This document shows positions 1 to 5,520 of a stretch of DNA of 5,520 nucleotides, one piece after another; positions within the stretch are counted from its first letter, which is position 1; every line of letters starts with the position of its first letter. The notes under the pieces were generated by a model. It was not told the DNA's origin. It saw only the letters and a list, made by a program, of their open reading frames with translations, and did not search any database. Source of the DNA: CAYYWV01 sp964475385 (GTDB lineage: Bacteria > Pseudomonadota > Alphaproteobacteria > JAAXGF01); contig CAYYWV010000139.1 of NCBI GenBank assembly GCA_964475385.1, forward strand, positions 1-5,520, written 5' to 3'. A program made the translations under genes and the position numbers.

Positions 1-16
1 CGGCCGCGGCTTCGCA

Positions 17-43
17 TTGACCGGGGCCGCGGAATCGCCTAAT
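17..43 (+). promoter_or_regulatory. Possible sigma-70 type promoter for upp
   Basis: TTGACC at 17-22 matches five of six bases of the -35 consensus. CCTAAT at 38-43 matches four of six bases of the -10 consensus. The spacer is 15 bp, shorter than the preferred 17. Transcription would start near 50 and give a leader of about 60 nt. In DNA this GC-rich a lone TTGACC is notable, but the -10 and spacing are weak, so this is only a candidate. Confidence 0.28.
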
Positions 44-56
44 CCCGGGGGCGCGC

Positions 57-80
57 GCCGGCCCGCGCGCGAAGGCCGGC
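57..80 (+). repeat. GC-only inverted repeat in the upp leader
   Basis: GCCGGCC at 57-63 is the exact reverse complement of GGCCGGC at 74-80, giving a 7-bp all-GC stem with a 10-nt loop. It sits between the candidate promoter and the ribosome binding site, ending 10 nt before the latter. No T tract follows, so it is not an intrinsic terminator. In DNA this rich in G and C, such repeats arise easily by chance, and a regulatory role is only a guess. Confidence 0.35.
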
Positions 81-90
81 CACGACCCTG

Positions 91-99
91 GAGAGAGGA
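91..99 (+). promoter_or_regulatory. Ribosome binding site of upp
   Basis: The purine run GAGAGAGGA ends 10 nt before the ATG at 110. It is the only good Shine-Dalgarno-like stretch near the gene start, and it supports the 110 start over the upstream in-frame TTG at 17. Confidence 0.7.
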
Positions 100-109
100 C
101 CGAAACGCC

Positions 110-748
110 ATGCCCCCGCACAACGCCGTCACGGTGGTCGATCATCCGCTGGTCCAGCACAAGCTGACCCTGATGCGCCGCCGCGAAACCCCGACCGCCG
201 ACTTCCGCCGCCTCTTGCGCGAGATCAGCCTGCTGCTCGCCTACGAGGTGCTGCGCGATCTGCGGCTGACCACGCAGACCATCGAGACCCCGCTCGCGAC
301 CATCGAAGCGCCGCTTCTCGAGGGCAAGAAGCTCTGCCTGGTCTCGATCCTGCGCGCGGGCAACGGCATTCTCGACGGCATGCTCGACCTCGTGCCGTCG
401 GCGCGGGTGGGCCATATCGGGCTCTACCGCGACCCCGAGACGCTCCAGCCCGTCGAATACTACTACAAGGTGCCCGACGCGCTTGCGAGCCGCGAGGTGG
501 TGGTGGTCGATCCCATGCTGGCGACCGGAAACTCGGCGGTCGCCGCGGTCGCCCGGCTCAAACGCGACGACGCGCGCTCGATCCGCTTCGTCTGCCTGCT
601 CGCCGCGCCCGAAGGGATCGAGGCCTTCGCGCAGGCCCATCCCGACGTGCCGATCTTCACCGCCGCGGTCGACGACTGCCTCAACGATCACGGCTACATT
701 GTCCCCGGCCTCGGCGACGCCGGCGACCGGGTCTACGGCACCAAGTAA
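110..748 (+). CDS. upp: Uracil phosphoribosyltransferase
   Basis: This cytosolic enzyme of pyrimidine salvage makes UMP and pyrophosphate from uracil and PRPP. The predicted protein has 212 residues, close to the usual 208-212. Recognisable family blocks in order are DHPLVQHKL near residues 11-19, SILRAGNG at 79-86, GLYRDPETLQPV at 104-115, the PRPP-binding loop DPMLATGNSA at 134-143, AAPEGI at 165-170, and the uracil-binding C-terminal block GYIVPGLGDAGDR at 195-207, ending GTK. The loop reads ATGNS where E. coli has ATGGS; I recall this variant from alphaproteobacterial homologues. I chose the ATG at 110 because a purine-rich ribosome binding site lies just upstream and the family similarity begins there. 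The frame stays open upstream to a TTG at 17, but those residues are low-complexity and unlike the family. It is the only rightward gene and converges on the LOG gene, yet shares its pathway with the leftward deaminase. The family assignment is secure. Confidence 0.97.
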   Translation: MPPHNAVTVVDHPLVQHKLTLMRRRETPTADFRRLLREISLLLAYEVLRDLRLTTQTIETPLATIEAPLLEGKKLCLVSILRAGNGILDGMLDLVPSARVGHIGLYRDPETLQPVEYYYKVPDALASREVVVVDPMLATGNSAVAAVARLKRDDARSIRFVCLLAAPEGIEAFAQAHPDVPIFTAAVDDCLNDHGYIVPGLGDAGDRVYGTK

Positions 749-772
749 ACGGCGCGCAAGGAAACGGCCGCT

Positions 773-1588
773 CTACAGCCCCTCGCCCGGGCTTTCGAGC
801 GCGTGCAAGGTAAGCTCGCGGGTGATGTAGTCGTAAGCCTCGTCCACCGAATCGGTGCGGAAGAACAGGTCGAGGTCCGCCTTGCCGATGGTCCCGTAGC
901 GGGCGAGCGCGTCGAAGTCGATCACCTCGCGCCAGAACGCATCGCCGAACAGGACGATCGGCATCCGCTTCTTGATCTTGAGGGTCTGGACCAGGGTCAG
1001 CACCTCGAACAGCTCGTCGAAGGTGCCGAAGCCGCCCGGGAAAACGACGATCGCCTTGGCGAGGTAGGTGAACCAGAACTTGCGCATGAAGAAGTAGTGG
1101 AACTCGAAGGCGAGCTCGTGGGTCACGAAGGCGTTGGCGAACTCGTTGATCGGAAGCGAGATCGCGAGCCCGACGTTGAGCCCCTTGGCCTCGGAGGCGC
1201 CGCGGTTGGCCGCCTCCATGATGCCGGGGCCGCCGCCGGTGCAGACCACGAAGCGGCGCTTGCCGTCCTTCAAGCCCTTCGACCACTCGGTGAGTCGGCG
1301 GGCGAGCGCGCGGGCGTCCTCGTAGTAGCGCGACATCTCGAGCCACATCTCGGCCTCGGCCACGTCGCCGCCTGATTCGCGCGCCTCGGCGAGCCTTCGC
1401 TCGGCCACGTCGCGCGGCGGAATCCGGGCCGAGCCCTGGAAGACGATGGTGTCCTCGATATGGAAATGCGCGAACCGCGAGGCGGGCTCGAGGTACTCGG
1501 CGAGAATGCGCAAAGGCCGGCCGTCGCGGCTGTTGAGAAAGGCCTCGTTTCGGTAAGCCTTGGGCGCGCGCGTGGGTTTGTCGGTCAT
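773..1588 (-). CDS. LOG-family (TIGR00730-like) nucleotide phosphoribohydrolase
   Basis: This is a 271-residue Rossmann-fold protein of the LOG family, formerly misnamed lysine decarboxylase. Studied members hydrolyse nucleoside 5'-monophosphates to the free base and ribose 5-phosphate; plant and some bacterial members act on cytokinin nucleotides, and E. coli PpnN acts on ordinary nucleotides. Visible family marks are GGGPGIMEAANRG at residues 118-130, the MRK segment at 168-170 whose Arg matches the conserved catalytic Arg, and the signature PGGFGTFDE at 184-192 with Glu192. The protein is longer than the roughly 190-residue minimal LOG because of an N-terminal extension of about 100 residues before the core. 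The ATG at 1586-1588 is preceded by AAGGGTGA (minus strand, 1603-1596) with a 7-nt spacer. The gene lies 72 bp after the deaminase, on the same strand, and may be the last gene of that operon. A role in base salvage is inferred from context. The substrate is unknown, and nothing specifically indicates cytokinin synthesis. Confidence 0.9.
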   Translation of the reverse strand: MTDKPTRAPKAYRNEAFLNSRDGRPLRILAEYLEPASRFAHFHIEDTIVFQGSARIPPRDVAERRLAEARESGGDVAEAEMWLEMSRYYEDARALARRLTEWSKGLKDGKRRFVVCTGGGPGIMEAANRGASEAKGLNVGLAISLPINEFANAFVTHELAFEFHYFFMRKFWFTYLAKAIVVFPGGFGTFDELFEVLTLVQTLKIKKRMPIVLFGDAFWREVIDFDALARYGTIGKADLDLFFRTDSVDEAYDYITRELTLHALESPGEGL

Positions 1589-1598
1589 GCCTCGCTCA

Positions 1599-1622
1599 CC
1601 CTTTCTTGGATTTGGGAAAGGG
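1599..1622 (-). repeat. Inverted repeat overlapping the LOG ribosome binding site
   Basis: On the minus strand CCCTTTC (1622-1616) and GAAAGGG (1605-1599) are perfect reverse complements, giving a 7-bp stem and a 10-nt loop. The 3' arm holds the AAGGG part of the AAGGGTGA Shine-Dalgarno sequence (1603-1596), so a folded leader could hide part of the ribosome binding site. No U tract follows the stem, so it does not look like an intrinsic terminator of the deaminase gene. The repeat is certain; its function is not. Confidence 0.5.
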
Positions 1623-1632
1623 ACGATCCCGA

Positions 1633-1638
1633 ATTTTA
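1633..1638 (-). promoter_or_regulatory. Possible -10 element upstream of the LOG gene
   Basis: The 72-bp gap between the deaminase and LOG genes contains an AT-rich patch, rare in this window. Read on the minus strand it gives TAAAAT, five of six matches to the -10 consensus. No convincing -35 box lies 16-18 bp upstream; the nearest hexamer, TTCGCG at 1658-1653, has a 14-bp spacer. If used, transcription would begin near 1626, directly before the inverted repeat. Read-through from the deaminase is equally possible. Confidence 0.22.
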
Positions 1639-1660
1639 AGGTAGCGCGCTTTCGCGAAGG

Positions 1661-2947
1661 TTACGACGGCGAAGGCCGGGTGAAATCGACCCACTCGGGC
1701 CGGCCATCGAGATGAAGCCGGGATTGCGCGGGCGCGGCCTCGGCGATCACCCGGCCGCGGCGGACCACGAAGAGTCGGGTCGCGCGCAAGCGGATCGCCT
1801 CGACCGGATCGTGGGCCTGCAAGACCACGAGATCGCCGTGACGGCCGGGCGCGATTCCATAGCCTTCGAGGCCGAGGAGCCGGGCGGCGTTCTCGGTCAC
1901 GGCGGCGAAGCAGGCGCGCATCGCGTCCTGCCCGGTCATCTGGGCGACGTGGAGTCCCATATGGGCGACTTCGAGCATGTCGGCCGAGCCGAGCCCGTAC
2001 CAGGGGTCCATCACGCAGTCCTGGCCGAAGGCCACCGTGAGCCCCGCCGCCATCAGCTCGGGCGCTCGCGTCAGGCCGCGGCGCTTGGGATAGCTGTCGT
2101 GGCGGCCCTGGAGGGTGATGTTGATCAGCGGATTGGCGATCACCCCGAGATCGGCCTCAGCCATCAGCGGAATCAGCTTGCTGACGTAGTAGTTGTCCAT
2201 TGAGTGCATGGACGTGAGGTGCGAGCCCGTGACCCGGCCCTGAAGGCCCAAGCGCACCGTCTCGGCGGCCAGCGTCTCGACGTGGCGCGAGTGGGGATCG
2301 TCGGATTCGTCGCAGTGCATGTCGACGCGAAGCCCCCGCTCGGCCGCGATCTCGCAAAGCGCGCGGATCGAGGCCGCGCCGTCGGCCATGGTGCGCTCGA
2401 AATGCGGGATGCCGCCGACCACGTCGACCCCGCGGTCGAGCGCGCGGGCGAGCTGCTCGACCGCGCCGGGAGAGCGAAGGTAGCCGTCCTGGGGGAAGGC
2501 GACGAGCTGGAGGTCGAGATAAGGCGCCACTTGGCGCTTGACGTCGAGCAGCGCGTCGACCGCGAGAAGGCGCGGGTCGCAGATATCGACATGGCTGCGG
2601 ATCGCGAGGATCCCGCGCGCCACCGCCCAGTCGCAGTAGGCGAGCGCGCGGGCGACGATCGCCTCGTGGGTGAGACGGGGCTTGAGCTCGCCCCAAAGCG
2701 CGATGCCTTCGAGCAGGGTGCCCGACTGGTTGAGCCGCGGCTGGCCGAGGCTCAAGGTCGAGTCCATGTGGAAGTGGGAATCGACGAAAGGCGGCGCGAC
2801 CAGCCACCCGGCGGCGTCGATCTCGCGCCCGGCCTCGGCCTGAAGCGCGGGCTCGACCGCGGCGATCCGCCCTTTCTCGATCCCGATGTCGAGGCCCCGG
2901 CGGCCGTCGGGCAACGTCGCGTTGCGGACGATCAGGTCCATCGCCAT
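1661..2947 (-). CDS. codA: CodA-type cytosine deaminase, possibly a 5-methylcytosine deaminase
   Basis: This amidohydrolase-superfamily enzyme (COG0402) hydrolyses the exocyclic amine of cytosine or a related base in the cytosol. It has 428 residues, about the length of E. coli CodA (427), and aligns along its whole length, for example in NQSGTL, VDICD, LVAFPQ, IPHFE, ANPLINI and TYPKRR-like SYPKRR. Metal and catalytic residues are present at an offset of 3 from E. coli: His58 and His60 (DSHFHMD), Gln153, His211 and Glu214 (MHCDE), His243 (GSHLTSMHS) and Asp310 (FGQD). The unusual point is that E. coli Asp314 aligns with Cys311 and Phe316 with Met313, the positions that determine tolerance of a 5-substituent. 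Two ATGs are possible: 2947 (GAGAGGAG at 2965-2958, 10-nt spacer) and 2941 (AAGG at 2953-2950, 8-nt spacer). The gene starts 4 nt after the permease 2 stop, so it is probably translationally coupled and supplied by the transporter. The symbol denotes the family; the preferred base is not settled. Confidence 0.93.
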   Translation of the reverse strand: MAMDLIVRNATLPDGRRGLDIGIEKGRIAAVEPALQAEAGREIDAAGWLVAPPFVDSHFHMDSTLSLGQPRLNQSGTLLEGIALWGELKPRLTHEAIVARALAYCDWAVARGILAIRSHVDICDPRLLAVDALLDVKRQVAPYLDLQLVAFPQDGYLRSPGAVEQLARALDRGVDVVGGIPHFERTMADGAASIRALCEIAAERGLRVDMHCDESDDPHSRHVETLAAETVRLGLQGRVTGSHLTSMHSMDNYYVSKLIPLMAEADLGVIANPLINITLQGRHDSYPKRRGLTRAPELMAAGLTVAFGQDCVMDPWYGLGSADMLEVAHMGLHVAQMTGQDAMRACFAAVTENAARLLGLEGYGIAPGRHGDLVVLQAHDPVEAIRLRATRLFVVRRGRVIAEAAPAQSRLHLDGRPEWVDFTRPSPS

Positions 2948-2949
2948 CG

Positions 2950-2965
2950 CCTTAACGCTCCTCTC
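2950..2965 (-). promoter_or_regulatory. Ribosome binding region of the deaminase
   Basis: GAGAGGAG on the minus strand (2965-2958) lies inside the last codons of permease 2, and a second purine run, AAGG (2953-2950), spans its TAA stop. The first suits the ATG at 2947 and the second suits the ATG at 2941, so the two start choices differ by only two residues (MAMD or MD). Confidence 0.55.
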
Positions 2966-3896
2966 TGCGGAAGGGAACGAGCAGCGCCGCCGGCGCGCGG
3001 GCCGTGCGGGCGAACACCGCCATCGCCACGATGGTGACCAGGAACGGCAGCATCAGGAAGATCTGGTACGGCACGTCGATCGCGCCGCTCGATTGCAGGC
3101 GGAGCTGAAGCGCGTCCACGCTTCCGAACAGAAGGGCCGCCACCGCCACCCGCCAGGGATCCCACTGGCCGAGAACGACGAGCGCGATCGCGACCCAGCC
3201 GCGGCCCGAAATCACGCCGAAGGTGAAGGCGTTGAACTGGGCGAGCGAGAGGTACGCTCCCGCAACCCCCATCAGCGCGCCCGAGAGCATCAGCGCCTGG
3301 TAGCGCATGGCGCTGACGCTCACCCCGGCCGAGGCCGCGGCGTGCGGGTTCTCGCCCACCGTGCGCAAATTCAGTCCCCAGGGCGTGCGATAGAGAAGCC
3401 AGGCCGCGGCCGGCACCAGAAGGAAGGCGATGTAGACCAGGGCGAACTGGTCGAACACCACCGGCCCGATCCCCGGAATCGCGGAAAGGAACGGCACCTT
3501 GACCGTGGGGAAGGCGACCACGTTGGGCGGTTGCGAGGGCTGGCCGAACACCAGGCGGTAGAAGAAGAACGCGAGCCCCGAGCACAGAAGCGTGATGCCG
3601 AGCCCCGAGACGTGCTGGCTGAGCCCGAGCGTGACGGCGAGGAACCCCATCAGCGCGCCGAACAGGATGCCGGTCGCCGCGGCGGCCGCGATACCCACCC
3701 ACAGGTCGCCCGAGAAGTAGGCGGCGGAGAACCCGGTCATCGCGCCCAAGAGCATGATGCCTTCGATCCCGAGGTTCAGCACGCCCGCGCGCTCGGTGAA
3801 CATCTCGCCGAGGGTGGCGAAAAGAAGCGGGGTCGCCATGCGCAGAACCGCGGCGAAGAAGCCGATCGATGCGATCTGGTCGAAGATCTCGGCCAT
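2952..3896 (-). CDS. ABC transporter permease, nucleoside/nucleobase type (BPD_transp_2), second subunit
   Basis: This is one of two inner-membrane permeases of a CUT2/BMP-type importer, like B. subtilis YufQ (NupQ). The 314-residue protein is strongly hydrophobic, with about eight or more membrane segments (roughly residues 10-30, 44-60, 66-90, 98-117, 149-168, 199-220, 232-243, 249-262 and 276-297) and a basic C-terminal tail ending REER. Family motifs are ERAGVLNLGIEGIMLLGA at 35-52, the cytoplasmic loop RTVGENPHAAASAGVSV at 178-194, thought to contact the ATPase, and GRGWVAIALVVLG at 231-243. The start at 3896 follows the permease 1 stop by 3 nt, with GGGG at 3906-3903 as the likely ribosome binding site. 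Its position next to a cytosine deaminase suggests a pyrimidine base or nucleoside as cargo. That is inference, since the binding protein that sets specificity is not in view. General sugar transport is less likely given the similarity to the YufQ group. Confidence 0.93.
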   Translation of the reverse strand: MAEIFDQIASIGFFAAVLRMATPLLFATLGEMFTERAGVLNLGIEGIMLLGAMTGFSAAYFSGDLWVGIAAAAATGILFGALMGFLAVTLGLSQHVSGLGITLLCSGLAFFFYRLVFGQPSQPPNVVAFPTVKVPFLSAIPGIGPVVFDQFALVYIAFLLVPAAAWLLYRTPWGLNLRTVGENPHAAASAGVSVSAMRYQALMLSGALMGVAGAYLSLAQFNAFTFGVISGRGWVAIALVVLGQWDPWRVAVAALLFGSVDALQLRLQSSGAIDVPYQIFLMLPFLVTIVAMAVFARTARAPAALLVPFRREER

Positions 3897-3899
3897 TCC

Positions 3900-4970
3900 C
3901 TACCCCGCCGTTCCGACCCGGCGCAGCCGCAGCCGGTAGTTCGTGAACAGAAGCGCGACGACCATCGAAATCAGGGCCGCCCCCTGGATGACGTCGGCGA
4001 GATAGACCGGCACCCCGGTCTTGCGCGACATCGCTTCGGCCCCGGTCATGACGATGGCGAAGAACAGCGCCGCCGGCACCACGCCGAGCGGATTGAGCCG
4101 CGCGAGCATGGCGATCACGATCCCGGTGTAGCCGTAGCCGGGCGAAAGCGCCGCCATCACCTGGTAGTGGAGCCCGCCGACCTCGCCGACGCCCGCAAGC
4201 CCCGCAAGCCCGCCGGAGACCGCCGCCGTCAGCGTCACCGTGCGCACCAGGCGCACGCCGCCGTGGCGCGCCGCGAGCGGGTTCTCGCCGACGGCGCGGA
4301 TGGCGAAGCCGAGGGTGGTGCGCTGCATCAAAAACCAGATCGCGGGCGCGGCGAGAAAAGCGAGCAGCACCCCGAGGTGCAGCCGCGTGCCCATGACCAG
4401 GATCGGGAACTCGGCCGCCGGCAGGATATCGGGCGAGTCGGGGTATCCGCTCAGCGGGTCTTTCCACGGCCCGTCGACCAACGCCATCATGATGTAGAAC
4501 ATGATGAAGTTGAGCATCAGGGTCGCGACCACGTCGTCGACCTTGTAATGCAGCTTGAGAATCGCCGGCAGGATCGCCCACAGCGCGCCGGCGACCGCCC
4601 CGCCGACGATCATGCCGGGGATCAGAGACCAGCCGGGCAGCATGGGCAAAGCGCCGATATAGGCCGCGGCCATGGCCCCTGCGAGCAGCTGGCCCTCGGC
4701 GCCGATGTTCCAGAACTTGGCCCGGAAGGCGACCGCGACCGCAAGCCCGGTGAACACCAAAGGCGCGGCCTTGACCACGGTCTCGGACAGGCTGAACTTG
4801 CTGCCGAGCGCGCTTTTGAACAGGATCGCGTAAGACTCGATCACATCGGCCCCGGCGAGCGCGATCAGTCCGCCGCACAGAACCAGGGTCGCGATCACCG
4901 CAGCCACCGGCAGAGCGAGGTTCATCCAGGCCGGGGTCCGCGTTCTGGGCTCGAGCGCAAGCCGGATCAT
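3900..4970 (-). CDS. ABC transporter permease, nucleoside/nucleobase type (BPD_transp_2), first subunit
   Basis: This is the partner permease, like B. subtilis YufP (NupP), expected to pair with the 2952-3896 product in the inner membrane. It has 356 residues. A short basic cytoplasmic N-terminus (RLALEPRTRTPAW) leads into a first membrane segment at about 17-40, followed by hydrophobic segments near 68-84, 93-110, 117-137, 148-165, 198-215, 246-264, 281-307 and 323-343. Family motifs are FWNIGAEGQLLAGA at 86-99, LMLNFIMFY at 151-159 and the coupling-loop sequence RAVGENPLAARHGGV at 225-239, which parallels RTVGENPHAAASAGV in permease 2. The ATG at 4970 overlaps the ATPase stop as ATGA, a 4-nt overlap typical of coupled ABC genes. 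GGAGG at 4979-4975 is the ribosome binding site, with a rather short 4-nt spacer. The subfamily call is good; the substrate is inferred from neighbours. Confidence 0.93.
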   Translation of the reverse strand: MIRLALEPRTRTPAWMNLALPVAAVIATLVLCGGLIALAGADVIESYAILFKSALGSKFSLSETVVKAAPLVFTGLAVAVAFRAKFWNIGAEGQLLAGAMAAAYIGALPMLPGWSLIPGMIVGGAVAGALWAILPAILKLHYKVDDVVATLMLNFIMFYIMMALVDGPWKDPLSGYPDSPDILPAAEFPILVMGTRLHLGVLLAFLAAPAIWFLMQRTTLGFAIRAVGENPLAARHGGVRLVRTVTLTAAVSGGLAGLAGVGEVGGLHYQVMAALSPGYGYTGIVIAMLARLNPLGVVPAALFFAIVMTGAEAMSRKTGVPVYLADVIQGAALISMVVALLFTNYRLRLRRVGTAG

Positions 4971-5520
4971 GCGGCCTCCGCGATTCCGGTCATGAGAAGG
5001 CCGATGCGCGAGACCGTCGCCTCGGCGGTGGGCAGGATGCCGATGATCCGGCCCTCGTACATGACCGCGATCCGGTCGGTGATCTGGAACAGCTCTTCGA
5101 GATCCTCGCTGATCACGATCACGGCCCGGCCGCGGGCGCGCAAGGCGATGAACTGGCGGTGGACGAACTCCTGGGCCGAGACGTCGAGCCCGCGGGTCGG
5201 CTGGGCCGCGACCACCACCAGGGGCTCGGTCGACAGCTCGCGCGCAAGAAGGGCCTTCTGGAGGTTGCCGCCCGAAAGCGTGCCGGTGCGCGCCTCGGGC
5301 CCCGCCGCCTTGATGGCGTAACGCTCGATCTGCTCGTTGACGAAGTCCTGGATCGCCCGTCGGCTGAGCACGCCGAAGCGGCTGAAGGGCTTGTCGCGGA
5401 TTCGCGGCAGCACCATCGAGTCGCTGAGCGGCAGGGCCGTGAACAGCCCGGCGCCGATGCGGTCTTCGGGGATATGGGCGACGCCGTGGCGGCGCATGGT
5501 CTGGGGATCGGCGCGCGTCA
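4967..5520 (-). CDS. ABC transporter ATP-binding protein, C-terminal domain only (gene continues beyond the window)
   Basis: This is the 3' end of the ATPase gene for the importer. The frame is open to the window edge, so the true start lies beyond 5520. A methionine codon at 5495-5497 is internal, because coding similarity (TRADPQT) continues upstream of it. About 183 residues are visible. Members of this family, such as RbsA and YufO (NupO), carry two nucleotide-binding domains in about 500 residues; what is seen is the second. Visible are GVAHIPEDR (5485-5459), the ABC signature LSGGNLQK (5278-5255), the Walker B and D-loop region AAQPTRGLD (5209-5183) and the switch region ISEDLEEL. Walker B lacks the usual Asp-Glu and the H-loop His is replaced, so this domain is probably catalytically weak; the same AAQPTRGLD is normal in the YufO group. 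The Walker A motif of this half is outside the window. It overlaps permease 1 by 4 nt. The family call is firm. Confidence 0.93.
   Translation of the reverse strand, partial: TRADPQTMRRHGVAHIPEDRIGAGLFTALPLSDSMVLPRIRDKPFSRFGVLSRRAIQDFVNEQIERYAIKAAGPEARTGTLSGGNLQKALLARELSTEPLVVVAAQPTRGLDVSAQEFVHRQFIALRARGRAVIVISEDLEELFQITDRIAVMYEGRIIGILPTAEATVSRIGLLMTGIAEAA

Noticed and set aside
4..32. CCGCGGC / GCCGCGG inverted repeat around the candidate upp -35 box
   Set aside because: A GC-only 7-bp match with a 15-nt loop is readily produced by chance here, and CCGCGG is itself a palindrome, so it does not argue for an operator.
17..109. N-terminal extension of Upp from a TTG at 17
   Set aside because: The added 31 residues are Arg/Pro/Gly-rich and unlike the family, they would make the protein too long, and TTGACC at this spot looks more like a -35 box. 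The ATG at 110 has its own ribosome binding site.
750..770. Possible terminator for the LOG gene in the 24-bp convergent gap (CGGC/GCCG followed on the minus strand by TTTA)
   Set aside because: A 4-bp stem with a 13-nt loop is not stable enough. The two transcripts may simply overlap or end by Rho.
777..795. Possible intrinsic terminator for upp: AGCCC, 7-nt loop, GGGCT, then TTT
   Set aside because: The stem is only 5 bp and just three T residues follow, inside the 3' end of the LOG gene. That is too weak to call a terminator, so how upp ends is unresolved.
803..1375. A 190-codon plus-strand frame opposite the LOG gene
   Set aside because: It is antisense to a gene with intact LOG motifs, and the product shows only the Glu/Leu/Gly/Ala bias expected of a mirror frame.
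1651..1658. Palindrome TTCGCGAA just after the deaminase stop codon
   Set aside because: An isolated 8-bp palindrome with no second copy or recognisable operator spacing. It could be half of a regulator site, but nothing supports that.
2932..4878. A 648-codon minus-strand frame spanning both permeases
   Set aside because: It is out of frame with two permeases that have clear family motifs, and its product is an Arg/Gly/Ala-rich low-complexity sequence typical of a shifted frame in GC-rich DNA.
2886..5321. An 811-codon open frame on the plus strand, antisense to the transporter genes
   Set aside because: The product is very rich in Arg, Glu, His, Asp and Gly with no domain I recognise. It lies opposite three clearly homologous genes. 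Strong G/C bias at third codon positions removes stops from this antisense frame, which explains its length.

Overview
The window is GC-rich DNA (about two thirds G+C by eye, not counted) with tightly packed genes and strong G/C preference at third codon positions. The protein sequences look proteobacterial, most like Alphaproteobacteria (for example, the uracil phosphoribosyltransferase carries DPMLATGNSA in its PRPP loop). I cannot name a genus.

Layout: upp (uracil phosphoribosyltransferase) reads rightward at 110-748. Everything else reads leftward. In transcription order these are: the 3' part of a nucleoside/nucleobase-type ABC ATPase (5520 to 4967, its beginning lies outside the window), permease 1 (4970-3900), permease 2 (3896-2952), a CodA-type cytosine deaminase (2947-1661) and, after a 72-bp gap, a LOG-family nucleotide phosphoribohydrolase (1588-773). 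The first four overlap by 4 nt or are separated by 3-4 nt, which is typical of one translationally coupled operon. The LOG gene may be read through or may have its own weak promoter. It ends tail-to-tail with upp, 24 bp apart.

The genes fit a base-salvage module. A BMP-type transporter (its substrate-binding lipoprotein would be outside the window) brings in a nucleoside or base, the deaminase converts an aminopyrimidine to the keto base, and Upp captures uracil as UMP using PRPP. The LOG protein may release bases from nucleoside monophosphates.

The observation most worth following is in the deaminase. All metal and catalytic residues of CodA are present, but the residue aligned with E. coli Asp314, which excludes 5-substituted cytosines, is Cys311, and Phe316 is replaced by Met313. 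This matches the criterion by which bacterial 5-methylcytosine deaminases were recognised, so the enzyme may make thymine from 5-methylcytosine as well as, or instead of, uracil from cytosine. A second, smaller point is a perfect 7-bp inverted repeat in the LOG leader whose 3' arm contains part of the ribosome binding site. I see no mobile elements, CRISPR arrays, tRNA or rRNA genes, or evident pseudogenes.
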